Source: an uncultured Crocinitomix sp. (GTDB taxonomy: Bacteria; Bacteroidota; Bacteroidia; Flavobacteriales_D; Crocinitomicaceae). From it: a stretch of DNA of 62,752 bases. The translations under genes and the position numbers were made by a program. The stretch spans positions 1-62,752 of the forward strand of contig CAKZON010000042.1 in NCBI GenBank assembly GCA_937136425.1. Reading direction: 5' to 3'. Each line of letters begins with the position of its first letter. Position 1 is the stretch's first letter. Below are positions 27,543 to 35,500 of the stretch, piece by piece. The notes under the pieces are model-generated. The model made no database searches. It was not told where the DNA came from and worked only from the letters and a program-made list of their open reading frames with translations.

Positions 27543-29600
27543 ATGCCATATTTACTCGGAAATACATTAGTAGTGCAAAAGGAAGAATTAATTCCTGATT
27601 GGTGGAATTGTTATGCCTCACTAAAGACAACTCTTTGGCGTTACAAAGAAAAGCCATACGGGATTAAACGTGCGCAACTAGGAGGTAACGGACGTAAGCT
27701 ACTCATTGACTTTGATACACTACCTAAAGAGATTCAAGACGCGTTAGGAGATCCGCGTAAACCGGATCATGTATTGGTCCCGTTTTTCAGATTTGATGAT
27801 GAAGCCACACGATATTATACAGAGTTTGAACGACCTAACTTTGGTCATTTACAACCTAAAGAGCGTGACAGATATATACTAAATGCCAGTGTATTTAAAG
27901 CATTAATCAAATTAGAGGAGGCTCGTATTCATGAGCGCCTTACAAAAGGTGGTAGTCTGAGAGCAACTAGAGATGTTCGCTCCGTTTCTCAATCAATTCT
28001 TGATGATTCAATTTCATTTAATGACTATTTGTATCAAGAGTATAAAGAAAGACATAACCTCCCATCACATCCGCGACGCTTCCGTAAAAAGTTTAAAGAG
28101 TTCAAAGAAGAAAGCTATTACTGTCTGATAAAGGATCCTGAAGGTAAATCAATGAAAAATGCTGCTAAGGTAGATGATGAAGTAATCAGTTTATTGAATA
28201 ATCTATTTTCAGGGCAATCATTTAAACCAACCGCAGCGGATGTCATTCGGCAATACAATGGTTTTTTAGATGGATATGTTCAATTGATCAACAATGCTTC
28301 AGGTGAGGTTTATGATCCAAAATCATTCAACAAAATTGGTGACACAACTGTAAAAGAGTACTTACGCTCATGGGAAAACAAAATAGGTACCCATTCAAAG
28401 CGTTCAGGCGATCGCCAAAAGCTCATGACACGTATGCAGCCATACGCATCATTAGAACCGCCTGTATTTTCGGGATCTTTAATTTCAATTGATGACCGTC
28501 AACCGCCATTTAAGTATGAAGGCAATAAAAGAGTTTGGTTTTACCTTGCTATTGATGTAGCATCCAAAGCAATTACATGTTGGGTCTATGGTAAAACAAA
28601 AGAAGAGTTGATCTTGAATTTTTACCGTCAGCTGGTCCGTAATTATCACGAATGGGGATTCAATTTACCAGCTGAACTAGAATGTGAAAGCTCGTTAAAC
28701 TCATCTTACCGAAACACGCTACTCCAAAACGGAGCCATGTTCCAAGATGTAAGAATGTTCGCCAACAAAGCACGTTCTAAAATGGTTGAGCGCGAATTTA
28801 GAGAGTTAAGATACTCCCTTGAGAAAAAGCGTGAAGGTTGGGTTGCAAGACCGAATCCTAAATCGGAAGCAAACGAAGCTGGCCCAGGAAAAGACATTCT
28901 TATTCCTTACGAAAGAATTATTCACGAATCATTAACAGACATTATCACAGTAAACAACAGCCCTCATCATGTTGACAAGACAATGTCAAAGTGGGATTAC
29001 TTTACACAAAATCAGAACCCTGATCTAAACCCTACCAACTACAAATACATCATGTATCACATTGGTATTCCACAACCAACCTCATGCAACGTAGGATTAA
29101 CCAAGCTCCAATACAAAGAATGGGTACTAGGAAATAACGAAGAGATCTGCACTGGTGAGAAGTTGATCGGACTGATGAAAAAATTAGAAGGCAAATCATT
29201 CATGGCTTATTACCTAGATGATAATGAGGGTGAAGTATTCAAAGCAATGGTTTATGATGATGAAGGCCGGTACATCTGCGAACTACTTCCAAAACCAATA
29301 CCAGCAAGAACTAAAATTGAAGAAACCGAAGCACAAAAAGAGGCACGGGAAATTTGGTCGCGATATGAAACAACAGTTGTCGCATTTATGAAAACCCAAC
29401 GTGCAGCACTTGATAATATCACGGTAATTGACAATACACCAAGAACCATTTCCAACAGCTTCACAATCCCTGGAATCCATCCATTTGAAAAAAGCGAGGA
29501 AGAAGCAATTGATCTCGGATACGCTGAGGAGGAGGATCTACCTGAATACATACCGAATGAAAATCCAGAGATAACCTGGAACAAACATCTAAAAATATAA
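27543..29600 (+). CDS. MuA-like DDE transposase
   Basis: Binds the prophage ends and carries out strand transfer for integration and replicative transposition. It has an N-terminal Mu-type winged-helix (WWNCYASLKTTLWRY...) and DNA-binding domains, then an RNase H-like core: ISIDDRQPPF with Asp317/318, ELECESS with Glu382 where the second Asp is expected, and KMVEREFREL with Glu416. The spacing 65 and 34 residues fits the fold. A C-terminal beta-barrel and acidic tail, for MuB contact, follow. The Asp-to-Glu change at the second position is unusual. Confidence 0.9.
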   Translation: MPYLLGNTLVVQKEELIPDWWNCYASLKTTLWRYKEKPYGIKRAQLGGNGRKLLIDFDTLPKEIQDALGDPRKPDHVLVPFFRFDDEATRYYTEFERPNFGHLQPKERDRYILNASVFKALIKLEEARIHERLTKGGSLRATRDVRSVSQSILDDSISFNDYLYQEYKERHNLPSHPRRFRKKFKEFKEESYYCLIKDPEGKSMKNAAKVDDEVISLLNNLFSGQSFKPTAADVIRQYNGFLDGYVQLINNASGEVYDPKSFNKIGDTTVKEYLRSWENKIGTHSKRSGDRQKLMTRMQPYASLEPPVFSGSLISIDDRQPPFKYEGNKRVWFYLAIDVASKAITCWVYGKTKEELILNFYRQLVRNYHEWGFNLPAELECESSLNSSYRNTLLQNGAMFQDVRMFANKARSKMVEREFRELRYSLEKKREGWVARPNPKSEANEAGPGKDILIPYERIIHESLTDIITVNNSPHHVDKTMSKWDYFTQNQNPDLNPTNYKYIMYHIGIPQPTSCNVGLTKLQYKEWVLGNNEEICTGEKLIGLMKKLEGKSFMAYYLDDNEGEVFKAMVYDDEGRYICELLPKPIPARTKIEETEAQKEAREIWSRYETTVVAFMKTQRAALDNITVIDNTPRTISNSFTIPGIHPFEKSEEEAIDLGYAEEEDLPEYIPNENPEITWNKHLKI

Positions 29601-29623
29601 TCTAATAATTAAAAACCACACCA

Positions 29624-30508
29624 ATGAAATTGACGAAAGATTTTAGACTGAAAGTACGTGAGGCCATACTTGCTGATAGAGAAAACTACGGAGGATCTGA
29701 TGCAGCTTATGCAAAAACACTCGGAATTAACGCCTCAGCATTTTCAGTAATAAAAAAAGGAGAAACTGAGCGAGTTGTAAGTGATGACAAATGGCTGAAT
29801 TGGGGACGTAGATTAAATGTAACTCTCCATGCTAATACTTGGAAAATTGCAAGAACGGTAGTTTATGTCAACATTGAAAACAACCTTCAATACTGTAAGA
29901 ATTTCAGCAAATCAATGATTCTAGTTGATAACAATGGTATTGGAAAGACAGAATGTGCCAAACATGTTATCCAAGGGATTAAAAACGCCTTCTATTTTGA
30001 TTGTAGCCAGGCAAAAACAAAACAACAGTTTATTAGAAAGTTAGCCCTTACGATCGGAATTGATGACAAAGGCAAATACACTGAGGTTAAGGATAACTTA
30101 AAATACTATTTAAACATCATTGAAAGGCCATTAATAGTATTGGATGAGGCTGGTGATTTGGAGTATATGGCATTCCTTGAAATAAAGGAGTTGTGGAACG
30201 GTACAGAGGGTAATTGTGGGTGGTATATGATGGGCGCTGCTGGTTTGGCAGAAAAGGTTGAGGCAGGAATAAAGCGCAAAAAGGTTGGATTTGCTGAAAT
30301 ATTTGACCGTTTTGCAGATGAATTTGTAAACCTGGTACCAAAAGGAGATCCACGTTTGAAAACGGATTTTTACCAACAGCTCATTGGTGATGTGGCCCTA
30401 GTAAATGCCCCAAAAGGACAGATTCCCAAATTAGTGCGGAAATGTGTTACTAAGGATAAAACAAAGTCACTCCGTCATTTAAAAGACCTAATCACAGCAA
30501 ATAACTAA
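29624..30508 (+). CDS. MuB-like AAA ATPase, transposition target protein
   Basis: Binds target DNA, delivers it to the transposase and provides immunity. The N-terminal HTH occupies residues 10-60 (AAYAKTLGINASAFSVIKKG). Walker A is DNNGIGKTECAK near residue 102 and Walker B LIVLDEAGDL near residue 170. 294 residues is close to MuB (312). It is 23 bp after the transposase gene. Confidence 0.88.
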   Translation: MKLTKDFRLKVREAILADRENYGGSDAAYAKTLGINASAFSVIKKGETERVVSDDKWLNWGRRLNVTLHANTWKIARTVVYVNIENNLQYCKNFSKSMILVDNNGIGKTECAKHVIQGIKNAFYFDCSQAKTKQQFIRKLALTIGIDDKGKYTEVKDNLKYYLNIIERPLIVLDEAGDLEYMAFLEIKELWNGTEGNCGWYMMGAAGLAEKVEAGIKRKKVGFAEIFDRFADEFVNLVPKGDPRLKTDFYQQLIGDVALVNAPKGQIPKLVRKCVTKDKTKSLRHLKDLITANN

Positions 30509-30511
30509 GAT

Positions 30512-31138
30512 ATGGGTTACGGAAAAACAGGAGATACTTTACTCCAAAAGACATACGACACATTCGATTTTGAGGGTGTTTACAGAGATGTTTTAGGCAC
30601 ACCTGAAAAAGGAGGGATTTGGATCATATACGGAAAAGAAAAACATGGTAAAACACAACACGCTTTGAAACTGGCAGAAATGCTTTCAAAACATGTTAAG
30701 GTCAATTATGCAAGTGGAGAGGAAGGATTGTCATACACCTTTTCAGAATCATACGAACGAGCTCAGCTTGATCCAAAGAATAAAAGGTTAAAGTTTTATG
30801 ATGCACCATCCATTGAAGAGATTGATGAGGGATTAGGAAAACGCAACTCTGCTAAAGCGGTTTTTATTGACAACGAAACCTATTACCGCGACGAGTTAAA
30901 ATACGGGGTTGTGCGTGAACTTCACAAGAAATACAAGTCCAAGAAGCTATTCATTTACATCTGCCACGAGGAACGTGGAGAGCCTGATGGAGCAACATCT
31001 AAACTCATTCGGAAACTTGCAAATGTTGTGATGCGTGTTGAGGGACTGAATTGCTTTGTGTCCGGACGGTGTCCTGGAGGAATTATCACAATCAATGAAG
31101 AAAAAGCGGAAGTGTATCACGGCAAACTAACTGAATAA
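30512..31138 (+). CDS. RecA-fold P-loop ATPase
   Basis: 208 residues with Walker A YGKEKHGKTQ near residue 45, a Walker B-like KAVFIDNE, and a central FIYICHEERGEPDGATSK resembling the RecA/RadA/KaiC core. The gene follows the MuB-like ATPase by 3 bp. Mu has no counterpart here. It may load onto ssDNA for recombination or annealing during phage growth. The role is inferred from the fold only. Confidence 0.7.
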   Translation: MGYGKTGDTLLQKTYDTFDFEGVYRDVLGTPEKGGIWIIYGKEKHGKTQHALKLAEMLSKHVKVNYASGEEGLSYTFSESYERAQLDPKNKRLKFYDAPSIEEIDEGLGKRNSAKAVFIDNETYYRDELKYGVVRELHKKYKSKKLFIYICHEERGEPDGATSKLIRKLANVVMRVEGLNCFVSGRCPGGIITINEEKAEVYHGKLTE

Positions 31139-31210
31139 TGAAATCAAAACGAAAGCGCCTTAAGGCATATAAGAATGACAAAACGAGAATAAACAATTTA
31201 ACCTGCCAAT

Positions 31211-31642
31211 ATGAAAACGAGAATAGAAACAAGAAGAGAGGTCTTCGCATCCAATCAAGCGTATATCCTCCAGGTCGCGAACCTAACAGAAATAGAACAC
31301 AACCAAATCGTGTACGAAACGGGAATTCAATTTTTGAGGAATTTGTATCCGGAAGGTACAAGTTTTGAAGAGGCTTTCTCCATTCATGAACGTTCTGTCT
31401 TGTTTTGGAATTGGTGGAAAGCTGAGTTCAAAAAATGGGAATCTGAGTTCTTAGATTTTCTTGAAATCAACAAAGTAATTGCTTTCTCATTGAACTTTTA
31501 CAAGCGTAACCTCAAGGAGATCCATAAGTCAAAGAATGTTGACCATTCCTTTTATCACAACTACTTAACCAAGTACAAACATCAAATGAAAATTGACCAA
31601 TGGCATACAGACAAGACCTCGAAAAACGCGAACGCAAATTAA
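31211..31642 (+). CDS. Early phage protein, unknown
   Basis: 143 residues, helical and rich in aromatic and charged residues (WNWWKAEFKKWESEF). The ATG at 31211 lies in an ACGAGAA-containing leader. A second ATG at 31138 opens a different, overlapping frame of low plausibility. The C-terminus overlaps the next gene by 43 bp. Family not recognised. Confidence 0.6.
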   Translation: MKTRIETRREVFASNQAYILQVANLTEIEHNQIVYETGIQFLRNLYPEGTSFEEAFSIHERSVLFWNWWKAEFKKWESEFLDFLEINKVIAFSLNFYKRNLKEIHKSKNVDHSFYHNYLTKYKHQMKIDQWHTDKTSKNANAN

Positions 31643-31851
31643 TAAATGAAATAAGAGCTCTTGAGCTACTTGAAAAACAATATATGTCGGATCTGTTCAG
31701 CGATAAGTTCAACGCCATCCGATCTGAATTAAACGAAAAAAGAATCAACCTAATGACCGTAAAAAGCCGAATTAAACACATTGGTCGAAACTATGGCGGA
31801 GTTGCAGTTCAGCGAGTTGATGATAACCATTTTAAAAACAAAACAAGATGA
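31600..31851 (+). CDS. Small coiled-coil early protein
   Basis: 83 residues. Residues 5-60 are heptad-like (RKLINEIRALELLEKQYMSDL) with two long helices and a basic C-terminus. It overlaps both neighbours, in the compact early operon. Function unknown. Confidence 0.6.
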   Translation: MAYRQDLEKRERKLINEIRALELLEKQYMSDLFSDKFNAIRSELNEKRINLMTVKSRIKHIGRNYGGVAVQRVDDNHFKNKTR

Positions 31852-32486
31852 AAAATTATGAATTAAAAGCCAAAGTGCAAAAAAGCAGCGACTCACAATG
31901 GAGTGATGAAAAAGGTATTACGGTACCGTTTAACCGAACTACTAAATTTGAGCGCCTTAGTGAACGTAAATCAGGAATGCTTTTAACCAAAGCTATCCGA
32001 TTGCATGATAGGCTTTACGATCTGAAGCAACTAGTTAATGATGTTTGCAGCGAGATATATGAAGAATTCATGGCTGCAAACAATAACGGTAAAGCCGGAA
32101 AAGGAAACTTCACCTGGTACAACTTTGATAGATCTATCAAAATCGAGGTAAGCATTAATGATCGTATCGAGTTTGATGATTTACACATTAAAGCATGTAA
32201 ATCTAAACTGGATGAGTTCCTGGATAAAAACGTCAATAGTTCTGATGAATTTATCAAGCAACTCGTGCTGGATGCTTTTGAAACAAGCAGAGGCAATTTG
32301 GATGCTAAAAAGGTAATGAGCCTTTTACGGTACCGCCACAAAATCAAGTCACCATTATTTAGTCAGGCAATGGAACTTTTGGAGAAATCCATCCGCAGAC
32401 CTGATTCTAAAAAGTACTTCCGTATTTGGGCCAAAGATGCTGAGGGGAAATATCAAAACGTTGATTTAAACTTTTCAAGCATCTAG
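31848..32486 (+). CDS. DUF3164-like phage protein
   Basis: 212 residues. The central DRSIKIEVSINDRIEFDD and the C-terminal RIWAKDAEGKYQNVDLNFSSI pattern, with the position after the transposition genes, matches DUF3164 proteins of Mu-like phages as I remember them. Biochemical role unknown. ATGA overlap with the preceding gene. Confidence 0.6.
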   Translation: MKNYELKAKVQKSSDSQWSDEKGITVPFNRTTKFERLSERKSGMLLTKAIRLHDRLYDLKQLVNDVCSEIYEEFMAANNNGKAGKGNFTWYNFDRSIKIEVSINDRIEFDDLHIKACKSKLDEFLDKNVNSSDEFIKQLVLDAFETSRGNLDAKKVMSLLRYRHKIKSPLFSQAMELLEKSIRRPDSKKYFRIWAKDAEGKYQNVDLNFSSI

Positions 32487-32487
32487 T

Positions 32488-32769
32488 ATGGCAGCAACTG
32501 AAAACATTTGTGCTCAACTCCGTGGAATGGGGTTTGAGCACAAATACACCCACCAAGACACAGAGATCCACTATGAAGTATTTAAGTATGGATATACCGA
32601 AGTAACAGTTTGTCACACAGATGGTAAATGCACCTTTGATGTGAATACTGAGCAAAATTCACCCCCACTACTTCCTGCTAAAGAACTTTTCCTGCTTACA
32701 CGAATTTTAAACGGAAATAAGAACAAACTAAGAGAGGTGCCAAACTTCGAAGTAGTTGACGATTTATAA
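32488..32769 (+). CDS. Hypothetical early protein
   Basis: 93 residues, acidic, with HYEVFKYGYTEVTVCHTDGKC suggesting a small beta-sheet. It starts one base after the DUF3164-like stop. No family recognised. Confidence 0.55.
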   Translation: MAATENICAQLRGMGFEHKYTHQDTEIHYEVFKYGYTEVTVCHTDGKCTFDVNTEQNSPPLLPAKELFLLTRILNGNKNKLREVPNFEVVDDL

Positions 32770-32787
32770 CAAATAAAAACGAGAACA

Positions 32788-32982
32788 ATGCAAAAACAAG
32801 AATTAAAAGAAAAGGTCATTGAAACGCTCAACGACAGTAACAAGGCTTATTGGGATAAGTATCCTGATGGCAGATCCTATGACGATCTACCAAAAGACGA
32901 ACAAGAAGCCATTACGAAAGGCAACGAAAAGTTGGCTGACGATTTAATCGAGTTAATCACTAAAAACGGGAGCAATGAATAG
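32788..32982 (+). CDS. Hypothetical early protein
   Basis: 64 residues, helical and charged (NDSNKAYWDKYPDGRSYDDL). It follows the AAAAACGAGAA leader motif (32775-32785) and overlaps the next gene by 8 bp. Function unknown. Confidence 0.55.
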   Translation: MQKQELKEKVIETLNDSNKAYWDKYPDGRSYDDLPKDEQEAITKGNEKLADDLIELITKNGSNE

Positions 32983-33481
32983 CTGGTACACAGTAAAAGT
33001 CAAGTTTACAAAAGAGTTTAATGACGGCACTCTAAAAAGAGTAACTGAACCGTATTTGATCAGCGCTTTGAGTTTCACCGAATCAGAAGCTCGTGTTTAC
33101 AAAGAAATTGGAGAGTTTGTCAGAGGAGAGTTCCTTGTAACCGGAATATCAAAAACAGACTTCGCGGACATCTTTCATTATGATGATGCAGATGATTGGT
33201 TCAAATGCCAGGTGAGTTATGTTACTGAAGATGCCGACTCAGGAAAAGAAAAAAGGGTCAATAATAACTTCTTGGTTTCAGCACATAATGTCAAAGAGGC
33301 CTATGAGCGAATTGAGGAGAGTTTGAAAGGATTGATGGTCAGTTATGAAATTCCAAAAATCAACAAAACTTCAATCGTTGAAATTTTCCCTTATGTGCCT
33401 GGTGAAGTTGAAGAAACTGAAAATTCAGCTGGAGACTCACCCAACATCAATGTAACATTTAATCAAGACAAAGAAAACTAA
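32975..33481 (+). CDS. DUF4494-like protein with internal duplication
   Basis: 168 residues made of two related halves: WYTVKVKFTKEF...ALSFTESEARVYKEI and WFKCQVSYVTED...SAHNVKEAYERIEE, each ending in an EIF or DIFHY-like strand. That pattern is typical of DUF4494 in Bacteroidota phages and plasmids. Function unknown. The long gap with RNA-like structure begins directly after its stop. Confidence 0.7.
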   Translation: MNSWYTVKVKFTKEFNDGTLKRVTEPYLISALSFTESEARVYKEIGEFVRGEFLVTGISKTDFADIFHYDDADDWFKCQVSYVTEDADSGKEKRVNNNFLVSAHNVKEAYERIEESLKGLMVSYEIPKINKTSIVEIFPYVPGEVEETENSAGDSPNINVTFNQDKEN

Positions 33482-33482
33482 A

Positions 33483-33645
33483 GGGGACTGTTCGTATTAG
33501 ACAGCTGATGTCAACAGCTGCGATTGGATATGGCCTTGCATTTATCCCCCGTGAATTTCATGATAAATGCAAAAGGTTTAAAGGCGTGAACAGTGGTAAG
33601 GGATATGCGCCAAATACCAAAGCGACTGACAGCCGGAAAGACGGC
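33483..33645 (+). ncRNA. Structured RNA leader upstream of the tRNA-like element
   Basis: There is no convincing ORF here, but strong hairpins: CAGCTG / CAGCTG (33502-33507, 33515-33520), an 11-bp uninterrupted stem GCATTTATC-type (33536-33546 with 33562-33572) extended by 2 bp past a 2-A bulge, and GCCG / CGGC (33632-33635, 33642-33645). The 5' end GGGGACTG-TTC resembles a tmRNA start, but the matching 3' acceptor pairs much better with 33651-33657. Whether this is one RNA with the tRNA-like part is unknown. Confidence 0.5.
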
Positions 33646-33650
33646 ATTTT

Positions 33651-33819
33651 GGAGGAGTGGCGCAATGGGAAAACGCTGCACCGTGAAAGTGATCACATTC
33701 AGAAGATAATCTTCATGTAAGTTGACAGGGCCTGTGCACAGGACCACATTGAAGTTCTGATTACGGTGTGCTCTATTCATGATAAGAGATTGCGAGTTCG
33801 AGCCTCGCCTCCTCCACTA
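33651..33819 (+). ncRNA. tRNA-like RNA with an expanded, structured anticodon arm
   Basis: Acceptor GGAGGAG (33651-33657) pairs perfectly with CTCCTCC (33809-33815), then A and CTA. The T arm GCGAG-TTCGAGC-CTCGC (33792-33808) has the canonical T loop. The D arm is GCG/CGC (33660-33662, 33674-33676) with GG in its loop. A variable arm CTCT/AGAG spans 33771-33788. The anticodon stem GCACC / GGTGT (33678-33682, 33765-33769) encloses 82 nt instead of 7, itself folded: ATTCAGAA/TTCTGAT, CTTCATGT/ACATTGAAG and an apical CCTG/CAGG. CCA is not encoded. No known intron class is this small in bacteria. It could be a tmRNA-like, decoy or regulatory RNA. Confidence 0.7.
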
Positions 33820-33838
33820 ACATTAAAAACGAGAAATA

Positions 33839-34189
33839 ATGGGTTACAAAAACAAAACAAGTGTATTGGTTCAATTAAGAGAGGCCAATGCAGACAGATG
33901 TCCAACGTTTGGGCATGAAGTTAAAGACTGGTCACTTCCACAATGGGGAAATGCGGTTGCTGGTGAAGTTGGTGAATTGTGCAATGTCATAAAAAAAATT
34001 GATCGAGGAGACTTTAGTTTAAAAGAGGCAAACAAGCAATTTCTAATTGCTGATGAGGCAGCTGACATTGTGATCTATTTAGATCTACTTTGCCAACGTG
34101 CAGGAGTGTCTCTTCAAACAGCCTTAGTTCAAAAGTTCAATGAGACTTCAGAAAAAATAGGAAGTGACATCACAATTTTTCACTATTAA
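33839..34189 (+). CDS. MazG-like nucleotide pyrophosphohydrolase
   Basis: 116 residues with the all-alpha NTP pyrophosphatase signature: AGEVGELCNVIKK, then DEAADIVIYLDLLC (metal-binding Glu and Asp). The family hydrolyses (d)NTPs, or ppGpp in some phages. It follows the AAAAACGAGAAATAATG leader and is the first gene after the tRNA-like element. Confidence 0.82.
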   Translation: MGYKNKTSVLVQLREANADRCPTFGHEVKDWSLPQWGNAVAGEVGELCNVIKKIDRGDFSLKEANKQFLIADEAADIVIYLDLLCQRAGVSLQTALVQKFNETSEKIGSDITIFHY

Positions 34190-34199
34190 AATTTGAATC

Positions 34200-34457
34200 A
34201 TGATAGCAAAAGAATTTCCTCAACAAAACATAGTGATCGCAGAGAATCAAGATGAATACAACAGCCTTCCGGCTTTAGTATCAGAAGATGGAGCTGTGAC
34301 TTGTTGTTTTCAATTAGACGAAGCAGAGATAAAGCAAGTAAAAGAAACCGGTGAGATTTGGCTTACGGTACTCACATTCGGTAGGCCATTGCAACCAATT
34401 AATACTTCTGTTTTAGATCCATTCGTTGAAGCGAAGCCTGATCAAATTAGCGGATAG
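34200..34457 (+). CDS. Hypothetical early protein
   Basis: 85 acidic residues, mixed alpha/beta (ALVSEDGAVTCCFQLDEAEI). No family recognised. It is followed by a terminator-like hairpin. Confidence 0.55.
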   Translation: MIAKEFPQQNIVIAENQDEYNSLPALVSEDGAVTCCFQLDEAEIKQVKETGEIWLTVLTFGRPLQPINTSVLDPFVEAKPDQISG

Positions 34458-34482
34458 AATTTTTCATTCTAAAAGTCCAACT

Positions 34483-34513
34483 AACCTCACTGAACATAAA
34501 CAGTGAGGTTTTG
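34483..34513 (+). terminator. Hairpin terminator
   Basis: A perfect 10-bp stem AACCTCACTG / CAGTGAGGTT with an 8-nt loop beginning AAC is followed by TTGG. The T run is weak. The same CCTC(A/G)CTGAAC design recurs at 49627. Confidence 0.6.
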
Positions 34514-34536
34514 GTGGTAAACAAAAACGAGAAATA

Positions 34537-34920
34537 ATGAGTAAAATGTTTATCAAACAATCAGATGATCGTCACACCTATATTATTGAAGGTGAGTTGA
34601 AGGAAAACAATGTATTTGCTGTTAGTAGATTCATCTGTGAGATTCAGCAGCAACAGACGCCTGAAGAAACACAGGCTGTTGCAGATCTAGTACTATTAAA
34701 ATTAACCGGATCATGGCACTTTTATAAAGAACATAAACCACCGGTTGATCAAGAAGTACTTGCAACATCACCTAAATGGATGGGGCCATCTAATCCTTCA
34801 GGAAAGCGAATTGGTTTTCTAACCCCAGAAGGAGGTTTCATCTCTTGTAAAGTATCTAAATCGGGCGCGCCTTTTATGGTGGATGCAGATCATGAACCTG
34901 TAATGTGGAAGTTCCTATGA
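34537..34920 (+). CDS. Hypothetical early protein, DUF551-like C-terminus
   Basis: 127 residues. The C-terminal half, with PPVDQEVLATSPKW, IGFLTPEGGF and a final DHEPVMWKFL, loosely resembles DUF551 proteins of phages. It follows the AAAAACGAGAAATAATG leader. Function unknown. Confidence 0.5.
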   Translation: MSKMFIKQSDDRHTYIIEGELKENNVFAVSRFICEIQQQQTPEETQAVADLVLLKLTGSWHFYKEHKPPVDQEVLATSPKWMGPSNPSGKRIGFLTPEGGFISCKVSKSGAPFMVDADHEPVMWKFL

Positions 34921-35219
34921 AATATACACTAAACATTACAATGCACTATGTAACCAAAAATGCGTTACAAAAGACACTGCAAAATCAGATTGATCAACTT
35001 GATCAGAAGGCGTACAATTCACTCCAAAATTTGAAGACTGACATTAATAATGCAATTGTTTATGCTAACAAGCAAAATCCAAGATGCAAGCCAGTTGAGG
35101 AAATAAGTTTTATGACTACTACCAAATCAAGCGGAGCAACTCAAACAATTGTTTCAGGCGTTCCATCATTGGCAATGGACATCCTCCATATTTCAAACAA
35201 CTTAACTCCTCAGTCATGA
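34917..35219 (+). CDS. Hypothetical early protein
   Basis: 100 residues. The start is chosen at the ATGA overlap with the preceding stop. It is helical, with KNALQKTLQNQIDQLDQKAY. No family recognised. Confidence 0.55.
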   Translation: MKYTLNITMHYVTKNALQKTLQNQIDQLDQKAYNSLQNLKTDINNAIVYANKQNPRCKPVEEISFMTTTKSSGATQTIVSGVPSLAMDILHISNNLTPQS

Positions 35220-35500
35220 TAAAAGTAGCAGTTAAAATCAATAGAGAATTGGTTCGATCAGCCTATGATCAGAATCTAGTCTGTACTCCGGAACTTGAAA
35301 TCGGAAAGTTCACAGTAATTGAAGCTCAACCTGAAGGAATGGTAATTCCAAATGTAGTTCGAGTATTTGATGATATAGAGTCCGCAGCACAAAATGCAGT
35401 TGCCAAAAACAGACAAATGGGAATTTCTCCCCAACAGGCAGAGAAGTTTCTAAAATCTGTTAGTGGTGGAATATTAACCAGTAAAAAACAATTTGAATGA
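35216..35500 (+). CDS. Hypothetical early protein
   Basis: 94 residues. ATGA overlap at both ends places it in a coupled series 34537-35886. It has a beta-rich N-half, and a helical C-half with RQMGISPQQAEKFLKSV. Unknown. Confidence 0.55.
   Translation: MIKVAVKINRELVRSAYDQNLVCTPELEIGKFTVIEAQPEGMVIPNVVRVFDDIESAAQNAVAKNRQMGISPQQAEKFLKSVSGGILTSKKQFE

Noticed and set aside
31138..31368. 76-codon ORF starting at the stop of the RecA-like gene
   Set aside because: It is very basic and Asn/Arg-rich, and overlaps 31211-31642 in another frame, where the protein looks more natural. A short basic leader peptide cannot be excluded.
33508..33720. 70-codon ORF in the gap after the DUF4494-like gene
   Set aside because: Its sequence is not protein-like and it overlaps several long RNA stems and the tRNA-like 5' half. 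The structure explains the region better.
33683..33764. A group I intron in a tRNA gene
   Set aside because: 75 extra nt is far too short for a group I core and no P3/P7 elements are visible.
33483..33819. A standard tmRNA
   Set aside because: The GGGGACTG start cannot pair well with the CTCCTCC acceptor, and no tag reading frame ending in an Ala-Ala-type signal follows a resume site. The acceptor pairs fully with GGAGGAG at 33651 instead.
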